Positions 30,685 to 40,413 of a stretch of 64,000 nt of DNA are shown piece by piece (the first letter of the stretch is position 1; each line of letters begins with the position of its first letter). The translations under genes and the position numbers were made by a program. This DNA comes from Chelydra serpentina (lineage: Eukaryota; Chordata; Testudines; Chelydridae). The notes under the pieces are model-generated. The model searched no databases. It was not told the DNA's origin and saw nothing but the letters and a program-made list of their open reading frames with translations. The stretch covers positions 1,302,001-1,366,000 of the forward strand of contig JBAIAC010000154.1 of NCBI GenBank assembly GCA_037349315.1. The letters run 5' to 3'.

Positions 30685-30757
30685 GACCGTGTGGCCTAAA
30701 TGATCAGGCGTCTGACTTCAGATCAGAAGATTGAGGATTCGAGTCCCTTCGCGGTTG
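30685..30757 (+). tRNA. Arg-type tRNA with TCA anticodon
   Basis: 73 nt. The duplicate at 56124-56196 is a clean tRNA-Arg (TCG). Here the loop reads CTTCAGA, so the anticodon is TCA, complementary to the UGA stop codon. The change is G to A in a CpG, the kind expected from deamination. Acceptor GACCGTG/CGCGGTT still pairs (with wobbles) and the anticodon stem TCTGA/TCAGA is perfect. However, the D loop has lost G18-G19 (CTAAATGATCAGG) and the T stem has one A-C mismatch (B box GATTCGAGTCC), so it is probably decaying. It is not tRNA-Sec: it has a 7-bp acceptor and no long variable arm. Confidence 0.75.
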
Positions 30758-30859
30758 TACTTTGTGCACTTTCTGCTTTGTCCTGAACGTCCGGCTTTCT
30801 TGAGGGCTGGAGTCTCTTCTTGGCCGCTGAGGCTTCAGCTACAGCCCCAGGAAGGAGTT
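30758..30859. other. tRNA-Arg downstream flank
   Basis: Shared with 56197-56298; no gene. Confidence 0.4.
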
Positions 30860-31030
30860 TGTCAGGGTTCCCTCCGAACCCTGGGGTACAGTCATGGGCA
30901 CCTGCATGAAAGACCCCCAAAGCTTATTTTTACCAGCTTAGGATAAAAACTTCCCCAAAGCACAAATCCCTTTTGTCCTTGAGCGGTACGCTGCCAGCAC
31001 CAAGTGATTTAAAGAAACATTTAGAGAGGG
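30860..31030 (-). mobile_element. Gypsy LTR fragment, antisense
   Basis: Begins TGTCAGGGTTCCCTCC and continues ACCAGCTTAGGATAAAAAC, the reverse complement of the last part of the LTR at 1725-2541. The rest is cut off where another LTR begins at 31031. The same arrangement is at 56299-56469, so it predates that duplication. Confidence 0.7.
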
Positions 31031-31657
31031 TGTAACAAAGTGGGACTGTTCCTAATGTTTCCTCTGAATACTGAGTGGGTGCCTCAGTTTCCCCCATGCC
31101 TCAGTTTCCCCTTTATATTTCTTAAGTCTCTAGGTGGTGGAATAAGGGTGTGTGATTGTTGCAAAGCCCTAGAGGGCCAGTGTGATGACAGAGAATGGGC
31201 GACACCCTGTCTCCTGGCAACTGCTGGCCTGGACCCCTCCCCTGCAAAGGTGCCGGCTGAAGGGGTTGGAAAACAAAGGGATCAGGTGATCTCCTGGCCC
31301 AGGAAGGAGACAAAGGCAGAGGTGGGGCTGGAGAGTTTGGAGCTGGCTGGGGACATGGAGGGAGGTCCAGATGGGCTCTGGCCTCCCCACCCCCCAAGAT
31401 GGACTTGACTGAGGGGTCCTGTTCTCTGTACCTACAAGCTCTGGTTTAGACCCTGTTCCTGTCGTCTAATAAACCTTCTGTTTCACTGGCTGGCTGAGAG
31501 TCACCTCTGACTGCGGAGTTGGGGGGCAGGGCCTCTGGCTTCCCCAGGAGCCCCGTTGGGTGAAGAAGGGGATACTGAATGCTCCGGGGTCAGCCCCAGG
31601 AAGGTCGATGCTCGGGAAGCTTCTTGCCCTGGAGCAACTCCAGAGCATCGCCCGACA
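31031..31657 (+). mobile_element. Solo LTR, copy in block C
   Basis: Starts TGTAACAAAGTGGGACTG and ends ATCGCCCGACA, with TCTAATAAACCTTCTG as poly(A) signal. Copies at 56470-57050 and (truncated) 17888-18554. This copy has an internal deletion near 31545-31630 relative to the others. The 68-bp array begins at its 3' edge. Confidence 0.7.
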
Positions 31658-33641
31658 GGAGCATCGACAGAGCAGTGACTGGGGAGCTCAGGGCTGGGAC
31701 AGAAGGGGCTGCGGGTCGGGAGTGAGGGGCATCGACAGAGCAGTGACTGGGGAGCTCAGGGCTGGGACAGAAGGGGCTGCGGGTCGGGAGTGAGGGGCAT
31801 CGACAGAGCAGTGACTGGGGAGCTCAGGGCTGGGACAGAAGGGGCTGCGGGTCGGGAGTGAGGGGCACCGGCAGAGCGGTGACTGGGGAGCTCAGGGCTG
31901 GGATAGAAGGGGCTGCGGGTCGGGAGTGAGGGGCACCGGCAGAGCGGTGACTGGGGAGCTCAGGGCTGGGATAGAAGGGGCTGCGGGTCGGGAGTGAGGG
32001 GCACTGGCAGAGCGGTGACTGGGGAGCTCAGGGCTGGGATAGAAGGGGCTGCGGGTCGGGAGTGAGGGGCACCGGTAGAGCGGTGACTGGGGAGCTCAGG
32101 GCAGGGATAGAAGGGGCTGCAGGTCGGGAGTGAGGGGCACCGGTAGAGCGGTGACTGGGGAGATCAGGGCTGGGATAGGAGGGGCTGCGGGTCGGGAGTG
32201 AGGGGCACCGGCAGAGCGGTGACTGGGGAGCTCAGGGCTGGGATAGAAGGGGCTGCGGGTCGGGAGTGAGGGGCACAGGCTGAGCGGTGTCTGGGGAGCT
32301 CAGGGCTGGGATAGAAGGGGCTGCAGGTCGGGAGTGAGGGGCACCGGCAGAGCAGTGACTGGGGAGCTCAGGGCTGGGATAGAAGGGGCTGCGGGTCGGG
32401 AGTGAGGGGCACCGGCAGAGCGGTGACTGGGGAGCTCAGGGCTGGGATAGAAGGGGCTGCGGGTCGGGAGTTAGGGGCACCGGCAGAGCGGTGACTGGGG
32501 AGCTAGGGGCTGGGATAGAAGGGGCTGCGGGTCGGGAGTGAGGGGCACCAGCAGAGCAGTGACTGGGGAGCTCAGGGCCGGGATAGAAGGGGCTGCGGGT
32601 CGGGAGTGAGGGGCACTGGCAGAGCGGTGACTGGAGAGCTCAGGGCTGGGATAGAATGGGCTGCGGGTCGGGAGTGAGGGGCACTGGCAGAGCGGTGACT
32701 GGGGAGCTCAGGGCTGGGATAGAAGGGGCTGTGGGTCGGGAGTGAGGGGCACCGGCAGAGTGGTGACTGGGGAGCTCAGGGCTGGGATAGAAGGGGCTGC
32801 GGGTCGGGAGTGAGGGGCACCGGCAGAGCGGTGACTGGGGAGCTCAGGGCTGGGATAGAAGGGGCTGCGGGTCGGGAGTGAGGGGCACCGGCAGAGTGGT
32901 GACTGGGGAGCTCAGGGCCGGGATAGAAGGGGCTGCGGGTCGGGAGTGAGGGGCACCGGCAGAGCAGTGACTGGGGAGCTCAGGGCTGGATAGAAGGGGC
33001 TGCGGGTCGGGAGTGAGGGGCACCGGCAGAGCAGTGACTGGGGAGCTCAGGGCTGAGATAGAAGGGGCTGCGGGTCGGGAGTGAGGGGCACCGGCAGAGC
33101 AGTGACTGGGGCGCTCAGGGCTGAGATAGAAGGGGCTGCGGGTCGGGAGTGAGGGGCACCGGCAGAGCGGTGACTGGGGAGCTCAGGGCTGGGATAGAAG
33201 GGGCTGCGGGTCGGGAGTGAGGGGCACCGGCAGAGCAGTGACTGGGGAGCTCAGGGCTGGATAGAAGGGGCTGCGGGTCGGGAGTGAGGGGCACCGGCAG
33301 AGTGGTGACTGGGGAGCTCAGGGCTGGGATAGAAGGGGCTGCGGGTCGGGAGTGAGGGGCACCGGCAGAGCGGTGACTGGGGAGCTCAGGGCTGGGATAG
33401 AAGGGGCTGCGGGTCGGGAGTGAGGGGCACCGGCAGAGCGGTGACTGGGGAGCTCAGGGCTGGGATAGAAGGGGCTGCGGGTCGGGAGTGAGGGGCACCG
33501 GCAGAGCGGTGACTGGGGAGCTCAGGGCTGGGATAGAAGGGGCTGCGGGTCGGGAGTGAGGGGCACCGGCAGAGCGGTGACTGGGGAGGTCAGGGCTGGG
33601 ATAGAAGGGGCTGCGGGTCGGGAGTGAGGGGCACCGGCAAA
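31658..33641 (+). repeat. 68-bp G-rich minisatellite (about 29 units)
   Basis: Highly uniform 68-bp units starting GGGGCACCGGCAGAGCGG. Each unit has four G-runs of three or more separated by loops of 6, 2 and 6 bases, which is a canonical G-quadruplex motif, so the array has about 29 in series on the plus strand. The duplicate locus (57051-57132) has a single unit and the third (18555) only the first half. Confidence 0.96.
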
Positions 33642-34771
33642 TGTTATACAAACAAAACGACTCAGGATCCTTTCAGGGCATAAGAGAAGATGCCAAGTTT
33701 ATTATTATAACAATTTGATCTATAACCACTAGCTAATACCTCCCAAAAACAGCTACGGATTAAACTATTCCCCAGACAGCTCAGTCCCAGCCGCCCTCCC
33801 TCACTGCTGCCCGTGACGCTCGGTTCTCCCCACAGCCCCAAGAAGTGCTGGGCGCAAGTCCTGGGCCCGACGTGCAGTGAATGTGGGGGTGACTCTGCCT
33901 GCCCAGACTGGTCAGTAGAAAGATTCAGACCCACACTCTGCCTGGGGGAGGAGATACACACGTGTTGTGTGATTGGTTTTCTCCTTTTAAATGTACTGGA
34001 TCATTTCCATGGCAAAACTGTTTGTACGAGCCCATGAAAAAAGGAAGAAATGGTGACAATACCCCTGGGGGAGAGGGGGTGTCTGAGAGCCGGGGGAGGG
34101 ATGGAGATTTTCATGAAACAGGGACAGGCCAAAGTTGGGCCTTTAGCTGGAGCAAAGGGGGAGGTTTTTTGTGCGGTTCCATTTTAACCAGCCTCACATC
34201 CCGTAGTCCCTACTGCCCCACCCTGCCCCATGTTTGGGGGGCTCTGGGCTGGGGCAGGGGTTTGAGGTGCAGAAGGGGCTCTGGGCTGGGAGTGCAGGCT
34301 CTGGTGTGGGGCCAGGTATGAGGATCTTGGGGTGCAGGAAAGGGCTCCTTGATTGGGGGGGCTGAAGTCTGGGGCAGGGGATTGGGGCACGTGGTTGGGG
34401 TGTGGGGTTACCTCGGGTGGCTCTTGGTCAGAGGCACAACGGGGGCACTAAGGCAGGTTATCTGCCTATCATGGCACTGTGAACCCCGCTGCATCCTGGA
34501 AGTGAGAAGTAGCACGTCCGACTTCTAGGCTATCTACACCGGGGTTAGCCTGATATAACTGTATTGCTCGGGGGGGGGGGGCATTTTTAACCCCTGAGTA
34601 ATGTAGTTCCACCCACCTAATTCTGTACCCTAGACCTGTCCAAAGAATCACACACTGTGGGAGTAAAACTTCACCTGCTCCTCTGCTTTGCAGAATCCAA
34701 ACATAAGCAAAGTTTGTCAGGCCCCGGTGGGGAGTCAGGTGTGGGCAGATACCCTACGCCAGCAAGAGGCA
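33642..34771 (+). other. Cassette Y, copy in block C, and Thr upstream flank
   Basis: 33770-34200 is cassette Y (forward), shared with 57490-57930 and, inverted, 21090-21505. It has a CCAAT box in GTGTGATTGGTTTTC. 34200-34440 is G-rich repeat phrases. 34640-34770 is the conserved upstream flank of the Thr genes. No gene recognised. Confidence 0.5.
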
Positions 34772-34845
34772 GGCACCATGGCTTAGCGGGTTAAAACACC
34801 TGTTTCGTAAACAGGAGATCCTGGGTTCGACTCCCAGTGGTGCCT
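34772..34845 (+). tRNA. tRNA-Thr (CGT)
   Basis: 74 nt, all stems paired: GGCACCA/TGGTGCC, CCTGT/ACAGG, CTGGG/CCCAG. The anticodon loop TTCGTAA carries CGT (ACG codons), where the duplicate at 58516 has TGT. The single C/T difference lies in a CpG. The B box GGTTCGACTCC is canonical, better than in the TGT copies. Confidence 0.93.
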
Positions 34846-35382
34846 TGGTGCCTGGCTTCTGGGGCACCTGGTAATGGCCACTATCAGAAAAAAAGATACA
34901 GAGTTTCAGTCTAGCCCAGTGTGGTTTTTCTTATGGTTTAAATTACACTCCCAGGCACTGATAATAGAGTTAAGAGCTGATAGGTCCGTGTTCCAGTCCC
35001 CTGGAAAATGACCCCTCCCTCTGGGACAGGGGCAGGTCTGACTCTCACACCAAATGGCTCCTTCTGGCTGCCAGAATCTGTGGGCGGCTCATTTAGTTTA
35101 CGCCGAGGGTGGAGTCCCGCTTTGTGCACCGTGTCTGAGACTGAAAATCCTAAACCAGCCTTTGAAATAACGAATGGAGCAGGACGTGTTATGGTCCCTG
35201 CCCCAAAGCAGACAGACCAATGGAGAGCTGAGTCCAGGGTAACACTTCACAGGGCTGAGCAAGGCCGGCAAGAATTCATCTGGCCCTCCTGGGCCTCTCG
35301 CAATGACGTCCTTCTTGTGTGCCAGGACTGACAGAAACATCCCAGACAGAGAAGCAGCAGGTCAAAATAGTCACTCGTAGGT
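34846..35382. other. Duplicated spacer, no gene seen
   Basis: Colinear with 58590-59098. Confidence 0.4.
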
Positions 35383-35455
35383 GCTGAAGTAGCTCGGTCA
35401 GGAGTCTGTTAGACTTATGATCTAGAGATCCCTAGTTCAACCCCAGGCTTTAGCC
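35383..35455 (+). pseudogene. tRNA-Phe-derived pseudogene, loop TAT
   Basis: 73 nt. The layout GCTGAAGTAGCTCGGTCAGG ... TTAGA-loop-TCTAG follows tRNA-Phe. Acceptor GCTGAAG/CTTTAGC pairs. The loop CTTATGA puts TAT at the anticodon instead of GAA, and the T stem (CCTAG/CCAGG) is broken. The paralogue at 59099 has GAG. Confidence 0.62.
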
Positions 35456-35765
35456 AGCTCTTTGGGCGCAGGGCTGGGCTGTTTTCTGGAAGCGCAGCAG
35501 TGGCTTTACCTGCCACAAGTCCCTTATTTCACACTCCCCAGCAGGGAAAAGCAACGTGGGCTGGTGTGCCCAGTGGGCCCATGTGAGCTTTCTGTCTTCT
35601 CTTGCTCTTTCTCAGCAAGGGGAAGGAAAGAAGCTCCCCTTCAAGCTGGAGTCACAAGGGCGACGTAAGGATGATTTCCTGAGCGCCGGCTCCAGACCTT
35701 TGCTCTACCAGCTGACCCATCAAAGGGCTGCCACCACTTTCTCCAGCTTCCCCACCCGGAATGAG
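35456..35765. other. Spacer before the 57-bp array
   Basis: Colinear with 59172-59488 and 20370-20570. Ends CACCCGGAATGAGAGGTGAGCTAT, after which the array begins. Confidence 0.45.
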
Positions 35766-35769
35766 AGGT

Positions 35770-38118
35770 GAGCTATACACTCTGAGAGAGATGCTGTGTG
35801 CATTACCCCACGTGGCCACCCGGTGTCACTGTCGCTCTCTGAGAGAGACGCTGTGTGCATTACCCCACGTGGCCACCCAGTGTCGCTGTTGCTCTCTGAG
35901 AGAGATGCTGTGTGCATTACCCCACGTGGCCACCCAGTGTCACTGTTGCTCTCTGAGAGAGATGCTGTGTGCGTTACCCCATGTGGCCACTTGGTGTCAC
36001 TGTTGCTCTCTGAGGGATGCTGTGTGCATTACCCCACATGGCCACCCGGTGTCACTGTTGCTCTCTGAGAGAGATGTTGTGGGCATTACCCCACGTGGCC
36101 ACTTGGTGTCACTGTTGCTCTCTGAGAGAGACGCTGTGTGCATTACCCCACGTGGCCACTCGGTGTCACTGTTGCTCTCTGAGAGAGACGGTGTGTGCAT
36201 TACCCCACGTGGCCACCCGGTGTCACTGTTGCTCTCTGAGAGAGACGCTGTGTGCATTACCCCACGTGGCCACCCGGTGTCACTGTTGCTCTCTGAGAGA
36301 GACGGTGTGTGCATTACCCCACGTGGCCACCCGGTGTCACTGTTGCTCTCTGAGAGAGACGCTGTGTGCATTACCCCACGTGGCCACCCGGTGTCACTGT
36401 CGCTCTCTGAGAGAGACGCTGTGTGCATTACCCCACGTGGCCACCCGGTGTCACTGTCGCTCTCTGAGAGAGATGCTGTGTGCATTACACCACATGGCCA
36501 CCCGGTGTCACTGTTGCTCTCTGAGAGAGACGCTGTGTGCATTACCCCACGTGGCCACCCGGTGTCACTGTTGCTCTCTGAGAGAGACGCTGTGTGCATT
36601 ACCCCACCTGGCCACCCGGTGTCACTGTTGCTCTCTGAGAGAGACGCTGTGTGCATTACCCCACATGGCCACCCGGTGTCACTGTTGCGCTCTGAGAGAG
36701 ATGCTGTGTGCATTACCCCACGTGGGCACCCGGTGTCACTGTTGCTCTCTGAGAGAGATGCTGTGTGCATTACCCCACCTGGCCACCCGGTGTCACTGTT
36801 GCTCTCTGAAAGAGGCGCTGTGTGCATTACCCCACGTGGGCACCCGGTGTCACTGTTGCTCTCTGAGAGAGATGCTGTGTGCATTACCCCACGTGGCCAC
36901 CCAGTGTCACTGTTGCACTCTGAGAGAGACGCTGTGTGCATTACCCCAGGTGGCCACCCGGTGTCACTGTTGCTCTCTGAGAGAGACGGTGTGTGCATTA
37001 CCCCACGTGGCCACCCGGTGTCACTGTTGCTCTATGAGAGAGACGGTGTGTGCATTACCCCACGTGGCCACCCGGTGTCGCTGTCGCTCTCTGAGAGAGA
37101 TGCTGTGTGCGTTACCCCACGTGGCCACTTGGTGTCACTGTTGCTCTCTCAGAGAGACGCTGTGTGCATTACCCTACGTGGCCACCCGGGGTCACTGTTG
37201 CTCTCTGAGAGAGATGCTGTGTGCATTACCCCACGTGGCCACCCGGGGTCACTGTTGCTCTCTGAGAGAGATGCTGTGTGCGTTACCCCATGTGGCCACT
37301 TGGTGTCACTGTTGCTCTCTGAGGGATGCTGTGTGCATTACCCCACATGGCCACCCGGTGTCACTGTTGCTCTCTGAGAGAGTTGTTGTGGGCATTACCC
37401 CACGTGGCCACTTGGTGTCACTGTTGCTCTCTGAGAGAGACGCTGTGTGCATTACCCCACGTGGCCACTCGGTGTCACTGTTGCTCTCTGAGAGAGACGG
37501 TGTGTGCATTACCCCACGTGGCCACCCGGTGTCACTGTTGCTCTCTGAGAGAGACGCTGTGTGCATTACCCCACGTGGCCACCCGGTGTCACTGTTGCTC
37601 TCTGAGAGAGACGGTGTGTGCATTACCCCACGTGGCCACCCGGTGTCACTGTTGCTCTCTGAGAGAGACGCTGTGTGCATTACCCCACGTGGCCACCCGG
37701 TGTCACTGTTGCTCTCTGAGAGAGATGCTGTGTGCATTACCCCACGTGGCCACTCGGTGTCACTGTCGCTCTCTGAGAGAGACGCTGTGTGCGTTACCCC
37801 ACGTGGTCACCCGGTGTCACTGTCGCTCTCTGAGAGAGACGCTGTGTGCATTACCCCACGTGGCCACCCGGTGTCACTGTTGCTCTCTGAGAGACATGCT
37901 GTGTGCATTACCCCACGTGGCCACCCGGTGTCACTGTTGCTCTCTGAGAGAGACGCTGTGTGCATTACCCCACGTGGCCACCCGGTGTCACTGTCGCTCT
38001 CTGAGAGAGATGCTGTGTGCGTTACCCCACGTGGCCACCTGGTGTCACTGTTGCTCTCTGAGAGAGACACTGTGTGCATTACCCCACGTGGCCACCCGGT
38101 GTCACTGTTGCTCTCTGA
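35770..38118 (+). repeat. 57-bp minisatellite array, copy 2 (about 41 units)
   Basis: Unit reads GAGAGAGACGCTGTGTGCAT then TACCCCACGTGGCCACCCGG then TGTCACTGTTGCTCTCT. Most units hold the E-box palindrome CCACGTGG. A short variant (CTGAGGGATGCTGTG) followed by the same run of variants starts near 36010 and again near 37320, so about 23 units (1.31 kb) were duplicated as a block. Frames of 538 and 742 codons across this array are an effect of the 57-bp length. Confidence 0.96.
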
Positions 38119-38144
38119 GGGGAGGGGCAGATCCCTGTGGGAGA

Positions 38145-38216
38145 GTTTCTCTAGTGTCTGGTTATCACATTTGCCTGAAATGCAAAAGGCCCCTGGCTTT
38201 AAACCAGGCGGAAAGA
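38145..38216 (+). pseudogene. tRNA-Val pseudogene, loop GAA
   Basis: 72 nt. Counterpart of the Val gene at 20646. The acceptor is damaged (GTTTCTC/CGGAAAG), the loop reads CTGAAAT (GAA in place of AAC), and the B box is GGCTTTAAACC. Lies 27 bp behind the 57-bp array. Confidence 0.78.
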
Positions 38217-39949
38217 TGACGTTTTACTTTTCCCTGCTCCCTTAGCTGCCCAGCAAGGTGCTCCCCTTTTCGCCACTGGGATCACCCCAACCCCTGCAGG
38301 GCAGCGGGTGGGAAATGAGCTGAGAAGCGTGCCGGAGAAAGCTGCTGTTTCCTGCCCTCAGTTTCTTGGCGACAGAGGCGTGTGCACGGGGTGTGCGGGT
38401 GTGCCCGGGCACACCCTAGTGAGCTGCGGCTCGGAAGGCTGCTCCTCCCCCCTCCCCTGGGGGCTGTTTCCTAGGGGCAGCCTGCACACAGCCGCGATCA
38501 GCTGTTTGCCGGGCAGGCTCAGATCAGCTGCGTCCTGCCTCCCTGCTCCGGCAGGGACCGAGTGAGTCTCACACACACAGCCCCGCACCTCTTGGGCTGA
38601 TGGCCATGGCGTCCGCAAGTATGGCTGCTCCTGGCCAGCCAGGCTCCGCTCCGGCCACAGCAGGCAGCCGGTGACCCAAGGGAGCCCATCTAGGCTGGGG
38701 CTGGGTGCAGTGGGGGATTAGAGGGAGGAGAAACCCCGGACCCCGGCAGGAGCCATGCTGGGTGGGGGAGGGGGGAAGGTGGAGAAGCCCGAGACCCCGG
38801 CAGGAGCTGCACTGGGGGGTGGGGAGGAGGAGGGGGAGGAGGAGGGGGAGGGGGAAGAGGAGCCACACCGGGGCAGAGAGGAGAGGCCCCAGACCCTGGC
38901 AGAAGATGTGTGGCTGAAGTCCCCGGCTCGGGAGCCTCACCCACCCTAGTCGCAGAAGCTGCAGGGTTGAAGCCCTGACCCCACTCTGTGTGGAGCTGGT
39001 ATCTCCATTTCCCCCACCACCGCACAGCCATGAATGGATTTAGCCTAGGAGGCAGGGTCAGGATTGGCCCCATTTGGCAGGTGGGATCTAGGGCACACAG
39101 AGGTGAAGTGACTTTCCCAAGGCTAAGCAGGGAGTCTGTGGCAGAGCAGAGACTCAAACCCAGAACACCTGAACCCTGTGCCTTAACCACTAGGCAACCT
39201 TCCCACCCCAGGACGGGGAACTTCCTCTGCCACTTTGAATGTGTGGGTGGGTGCAGCCACTAGACAGAGCTGCCAGGAGGTGGGGAGCAGAGAGAGATGG
39301 GAAAAGGGACATGGGTGGGTGTAGCGGGGTGGTTACCTGCTCCTGCCCGGGAGGGGTTAAAACAGCCCTACAGAGGGAGCAGTCAGGGGACGGGCAGTCA
39401 GGGGACATGGAATGGGGGTGCTGGATAGGGCGTGGGAGTCCCAGGGGGCCTGTCAGGGGTGGCGGTGTGGCTAGGGGCCGGGGCAGTCAGGGGACAGGGG
39501 TGTTGGATAGTTGGAGGGGTCCCAGGGGGTGATTAGGGGGCGGGGGGGTCCCTGGAGGGGGTGGTCAGGGAACAAGGAACAGGGGGCGTTGGATGGGTCA
39601 AGGGTTCGGGGGGGGAGGGCCTGTCAGGGGCGGGGGTGTGGAGAGGGGTCGGGGCAGTCAGGGGACAGGTAGGTGGTAGGATCCTAGGGAGGCAGTTACA
39701 GTGGGGGGGTCTCAGGTGGGGGCAGTAAGGGGACAAGGAGCAGGGAGGTTTAGATAGGGGGTGGGGTCCTGGGGGGCAGTTAGGGGCAGCGTCCCAGGAG
39801 GGAGCAGTCAGGGGACAAGGAGCACGGGGGGTTGGGGGTTTTGAGAGGGGGAGGGAGTGGATGGGGGCGGAGCTAGGGCAGGGCTCCCTGGGTGCACACC
39901 CTAGTGAATGTTTGGCAAGTTTCTCTTCTGTACCAAACTCCGTTTGAGA
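38217..39949. other. Spacer with G-rich degenerate tandem phrases
   Basis: 38228-38370 matches 61857-61980. From about 38385 (GGGTGTGCCCGGGCACACCC) to 39905 (GGGTGCACACCCTAG) the stretch looks like one long nonautonomous DNA element with a G-rich interior (39340-39890, GCAGTCAGGGGACAGGG phrases), into which the MIR is embedded. 61 kb lacks it. No gene. Confidence 0.4.
39040..39215 (-). mobile_element. MIR-type SINE
   Basis: Minus strand reads GCCTAGTGGTTAAGGCACAG, then TCTGGGTTTGAGTCTCTGCT, CTTGGGAAAGTCACTTCACC and CCAAATGGGG, i.e. tRNA-like head plus core. The head looks like a tRNA but the rest identifies a SINE. Confidence 0.75.
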
Positions 39950-40022
39950 GCCTGGCGAGCTCAGTTGGTCGAGCGTCAGTCTGTTAATCTGAGGGTCCAG
40001 GGTTCAAGTCCCTGGTTAAGTG
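39950..40022 (+). tRNA. Lys-type tRNA with GTT anticodon
   Basis: 73 nt. The body (GAGCTCAGTTGGTCGAGC, variable GGGTC, T arm CAGGG-TTCAAGT-CCCTG) is that of the Lys genes at 51691 and 62011, but the loop TCTGTTAA carries GTT, an Asn anticodon (AAC/AAU). The substitution next to it creates a T-T mismatch at 31-39. The acceptor has one C-A mismatch, and U8 is replaced by G, as in the copy at 62011. The A and B boxes are usable. Possibly inactive. Confidence 0.7.
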
Positions 40023-40342
40023 TAGGGAAGATCATTTCCCCTTGCGGTGTCCCCTGAGAGCGTCAGGAGTCAGCTCTTCAGTGCCCTCCTTGATGTTAAT
40101 CTTTTCTTTTCAGGATTTGGGCTTTCCTAGGAAGTGCCATTTACTGCCTGGGACGTCCTCACACGCCCACTGGCCTCACAGTCTGGAGGAAGAAAGGCTT
40201 CTGGGTCTACAGCAAACCGCTGTGAGCCGAGTTGTTGAGCAAATGCAGGGCTGGCCAGAGAGGCCTTAAGCAAGGAAGGCAAATTAGTCTCCGCCCAGGC
40301 TCTTCTACACCGGAAGTCAAAAGGACACAACATGTTCTCCAC

Positions 40343-40413
40343 TGGTCCCATGGTGTAAGGGCAGCACGCAAGGCTTTGAATACTGCAATCTGAGTTCAAG
40401 TCTCGGTGGGACC
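40343..40413 (+). pseudogene. tRNA-Gln (TTG) pseudogene
   Basis: 71 nt. Acceptor GGTCCCA/TGGGACC perfect and T arm CTGAG-TTCAAGT-CTCGG nearly so, but the anticodon stem (CAAGG/TACTG) has two mismatches and the D loop lost a base (GTGTAAGGGCAGCAC). The loop still reads CTTTGAA (TTG). It lies 320 bp after the Lys-type gene, as in the other modules. Confidence 0.72.

Noticed and set aside
30685..30757. Selenocysteine tRNA
   Set aside because: TCA anticodon, but the body is a standard 73-nt Arg type without the long acceptor-T helix and variable arm of tRNA-Sec.
36017..38245. 742-codon open frame (and 538 codons at 35761-37377, 333 codons on the minus strand)
   Set aside because: These are translations of the 57-bp tandem repeat, which is divisible by three and free of stops in several frames on both strands. 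No start context, splice evidence or known domain.
39130..39215. Free-standing tRNA gene on the minus strand
   Set aside because: The tRNA-like head is followed by the MIR core (CTTGGGAAAGTCACTTC), so it is a SINE.
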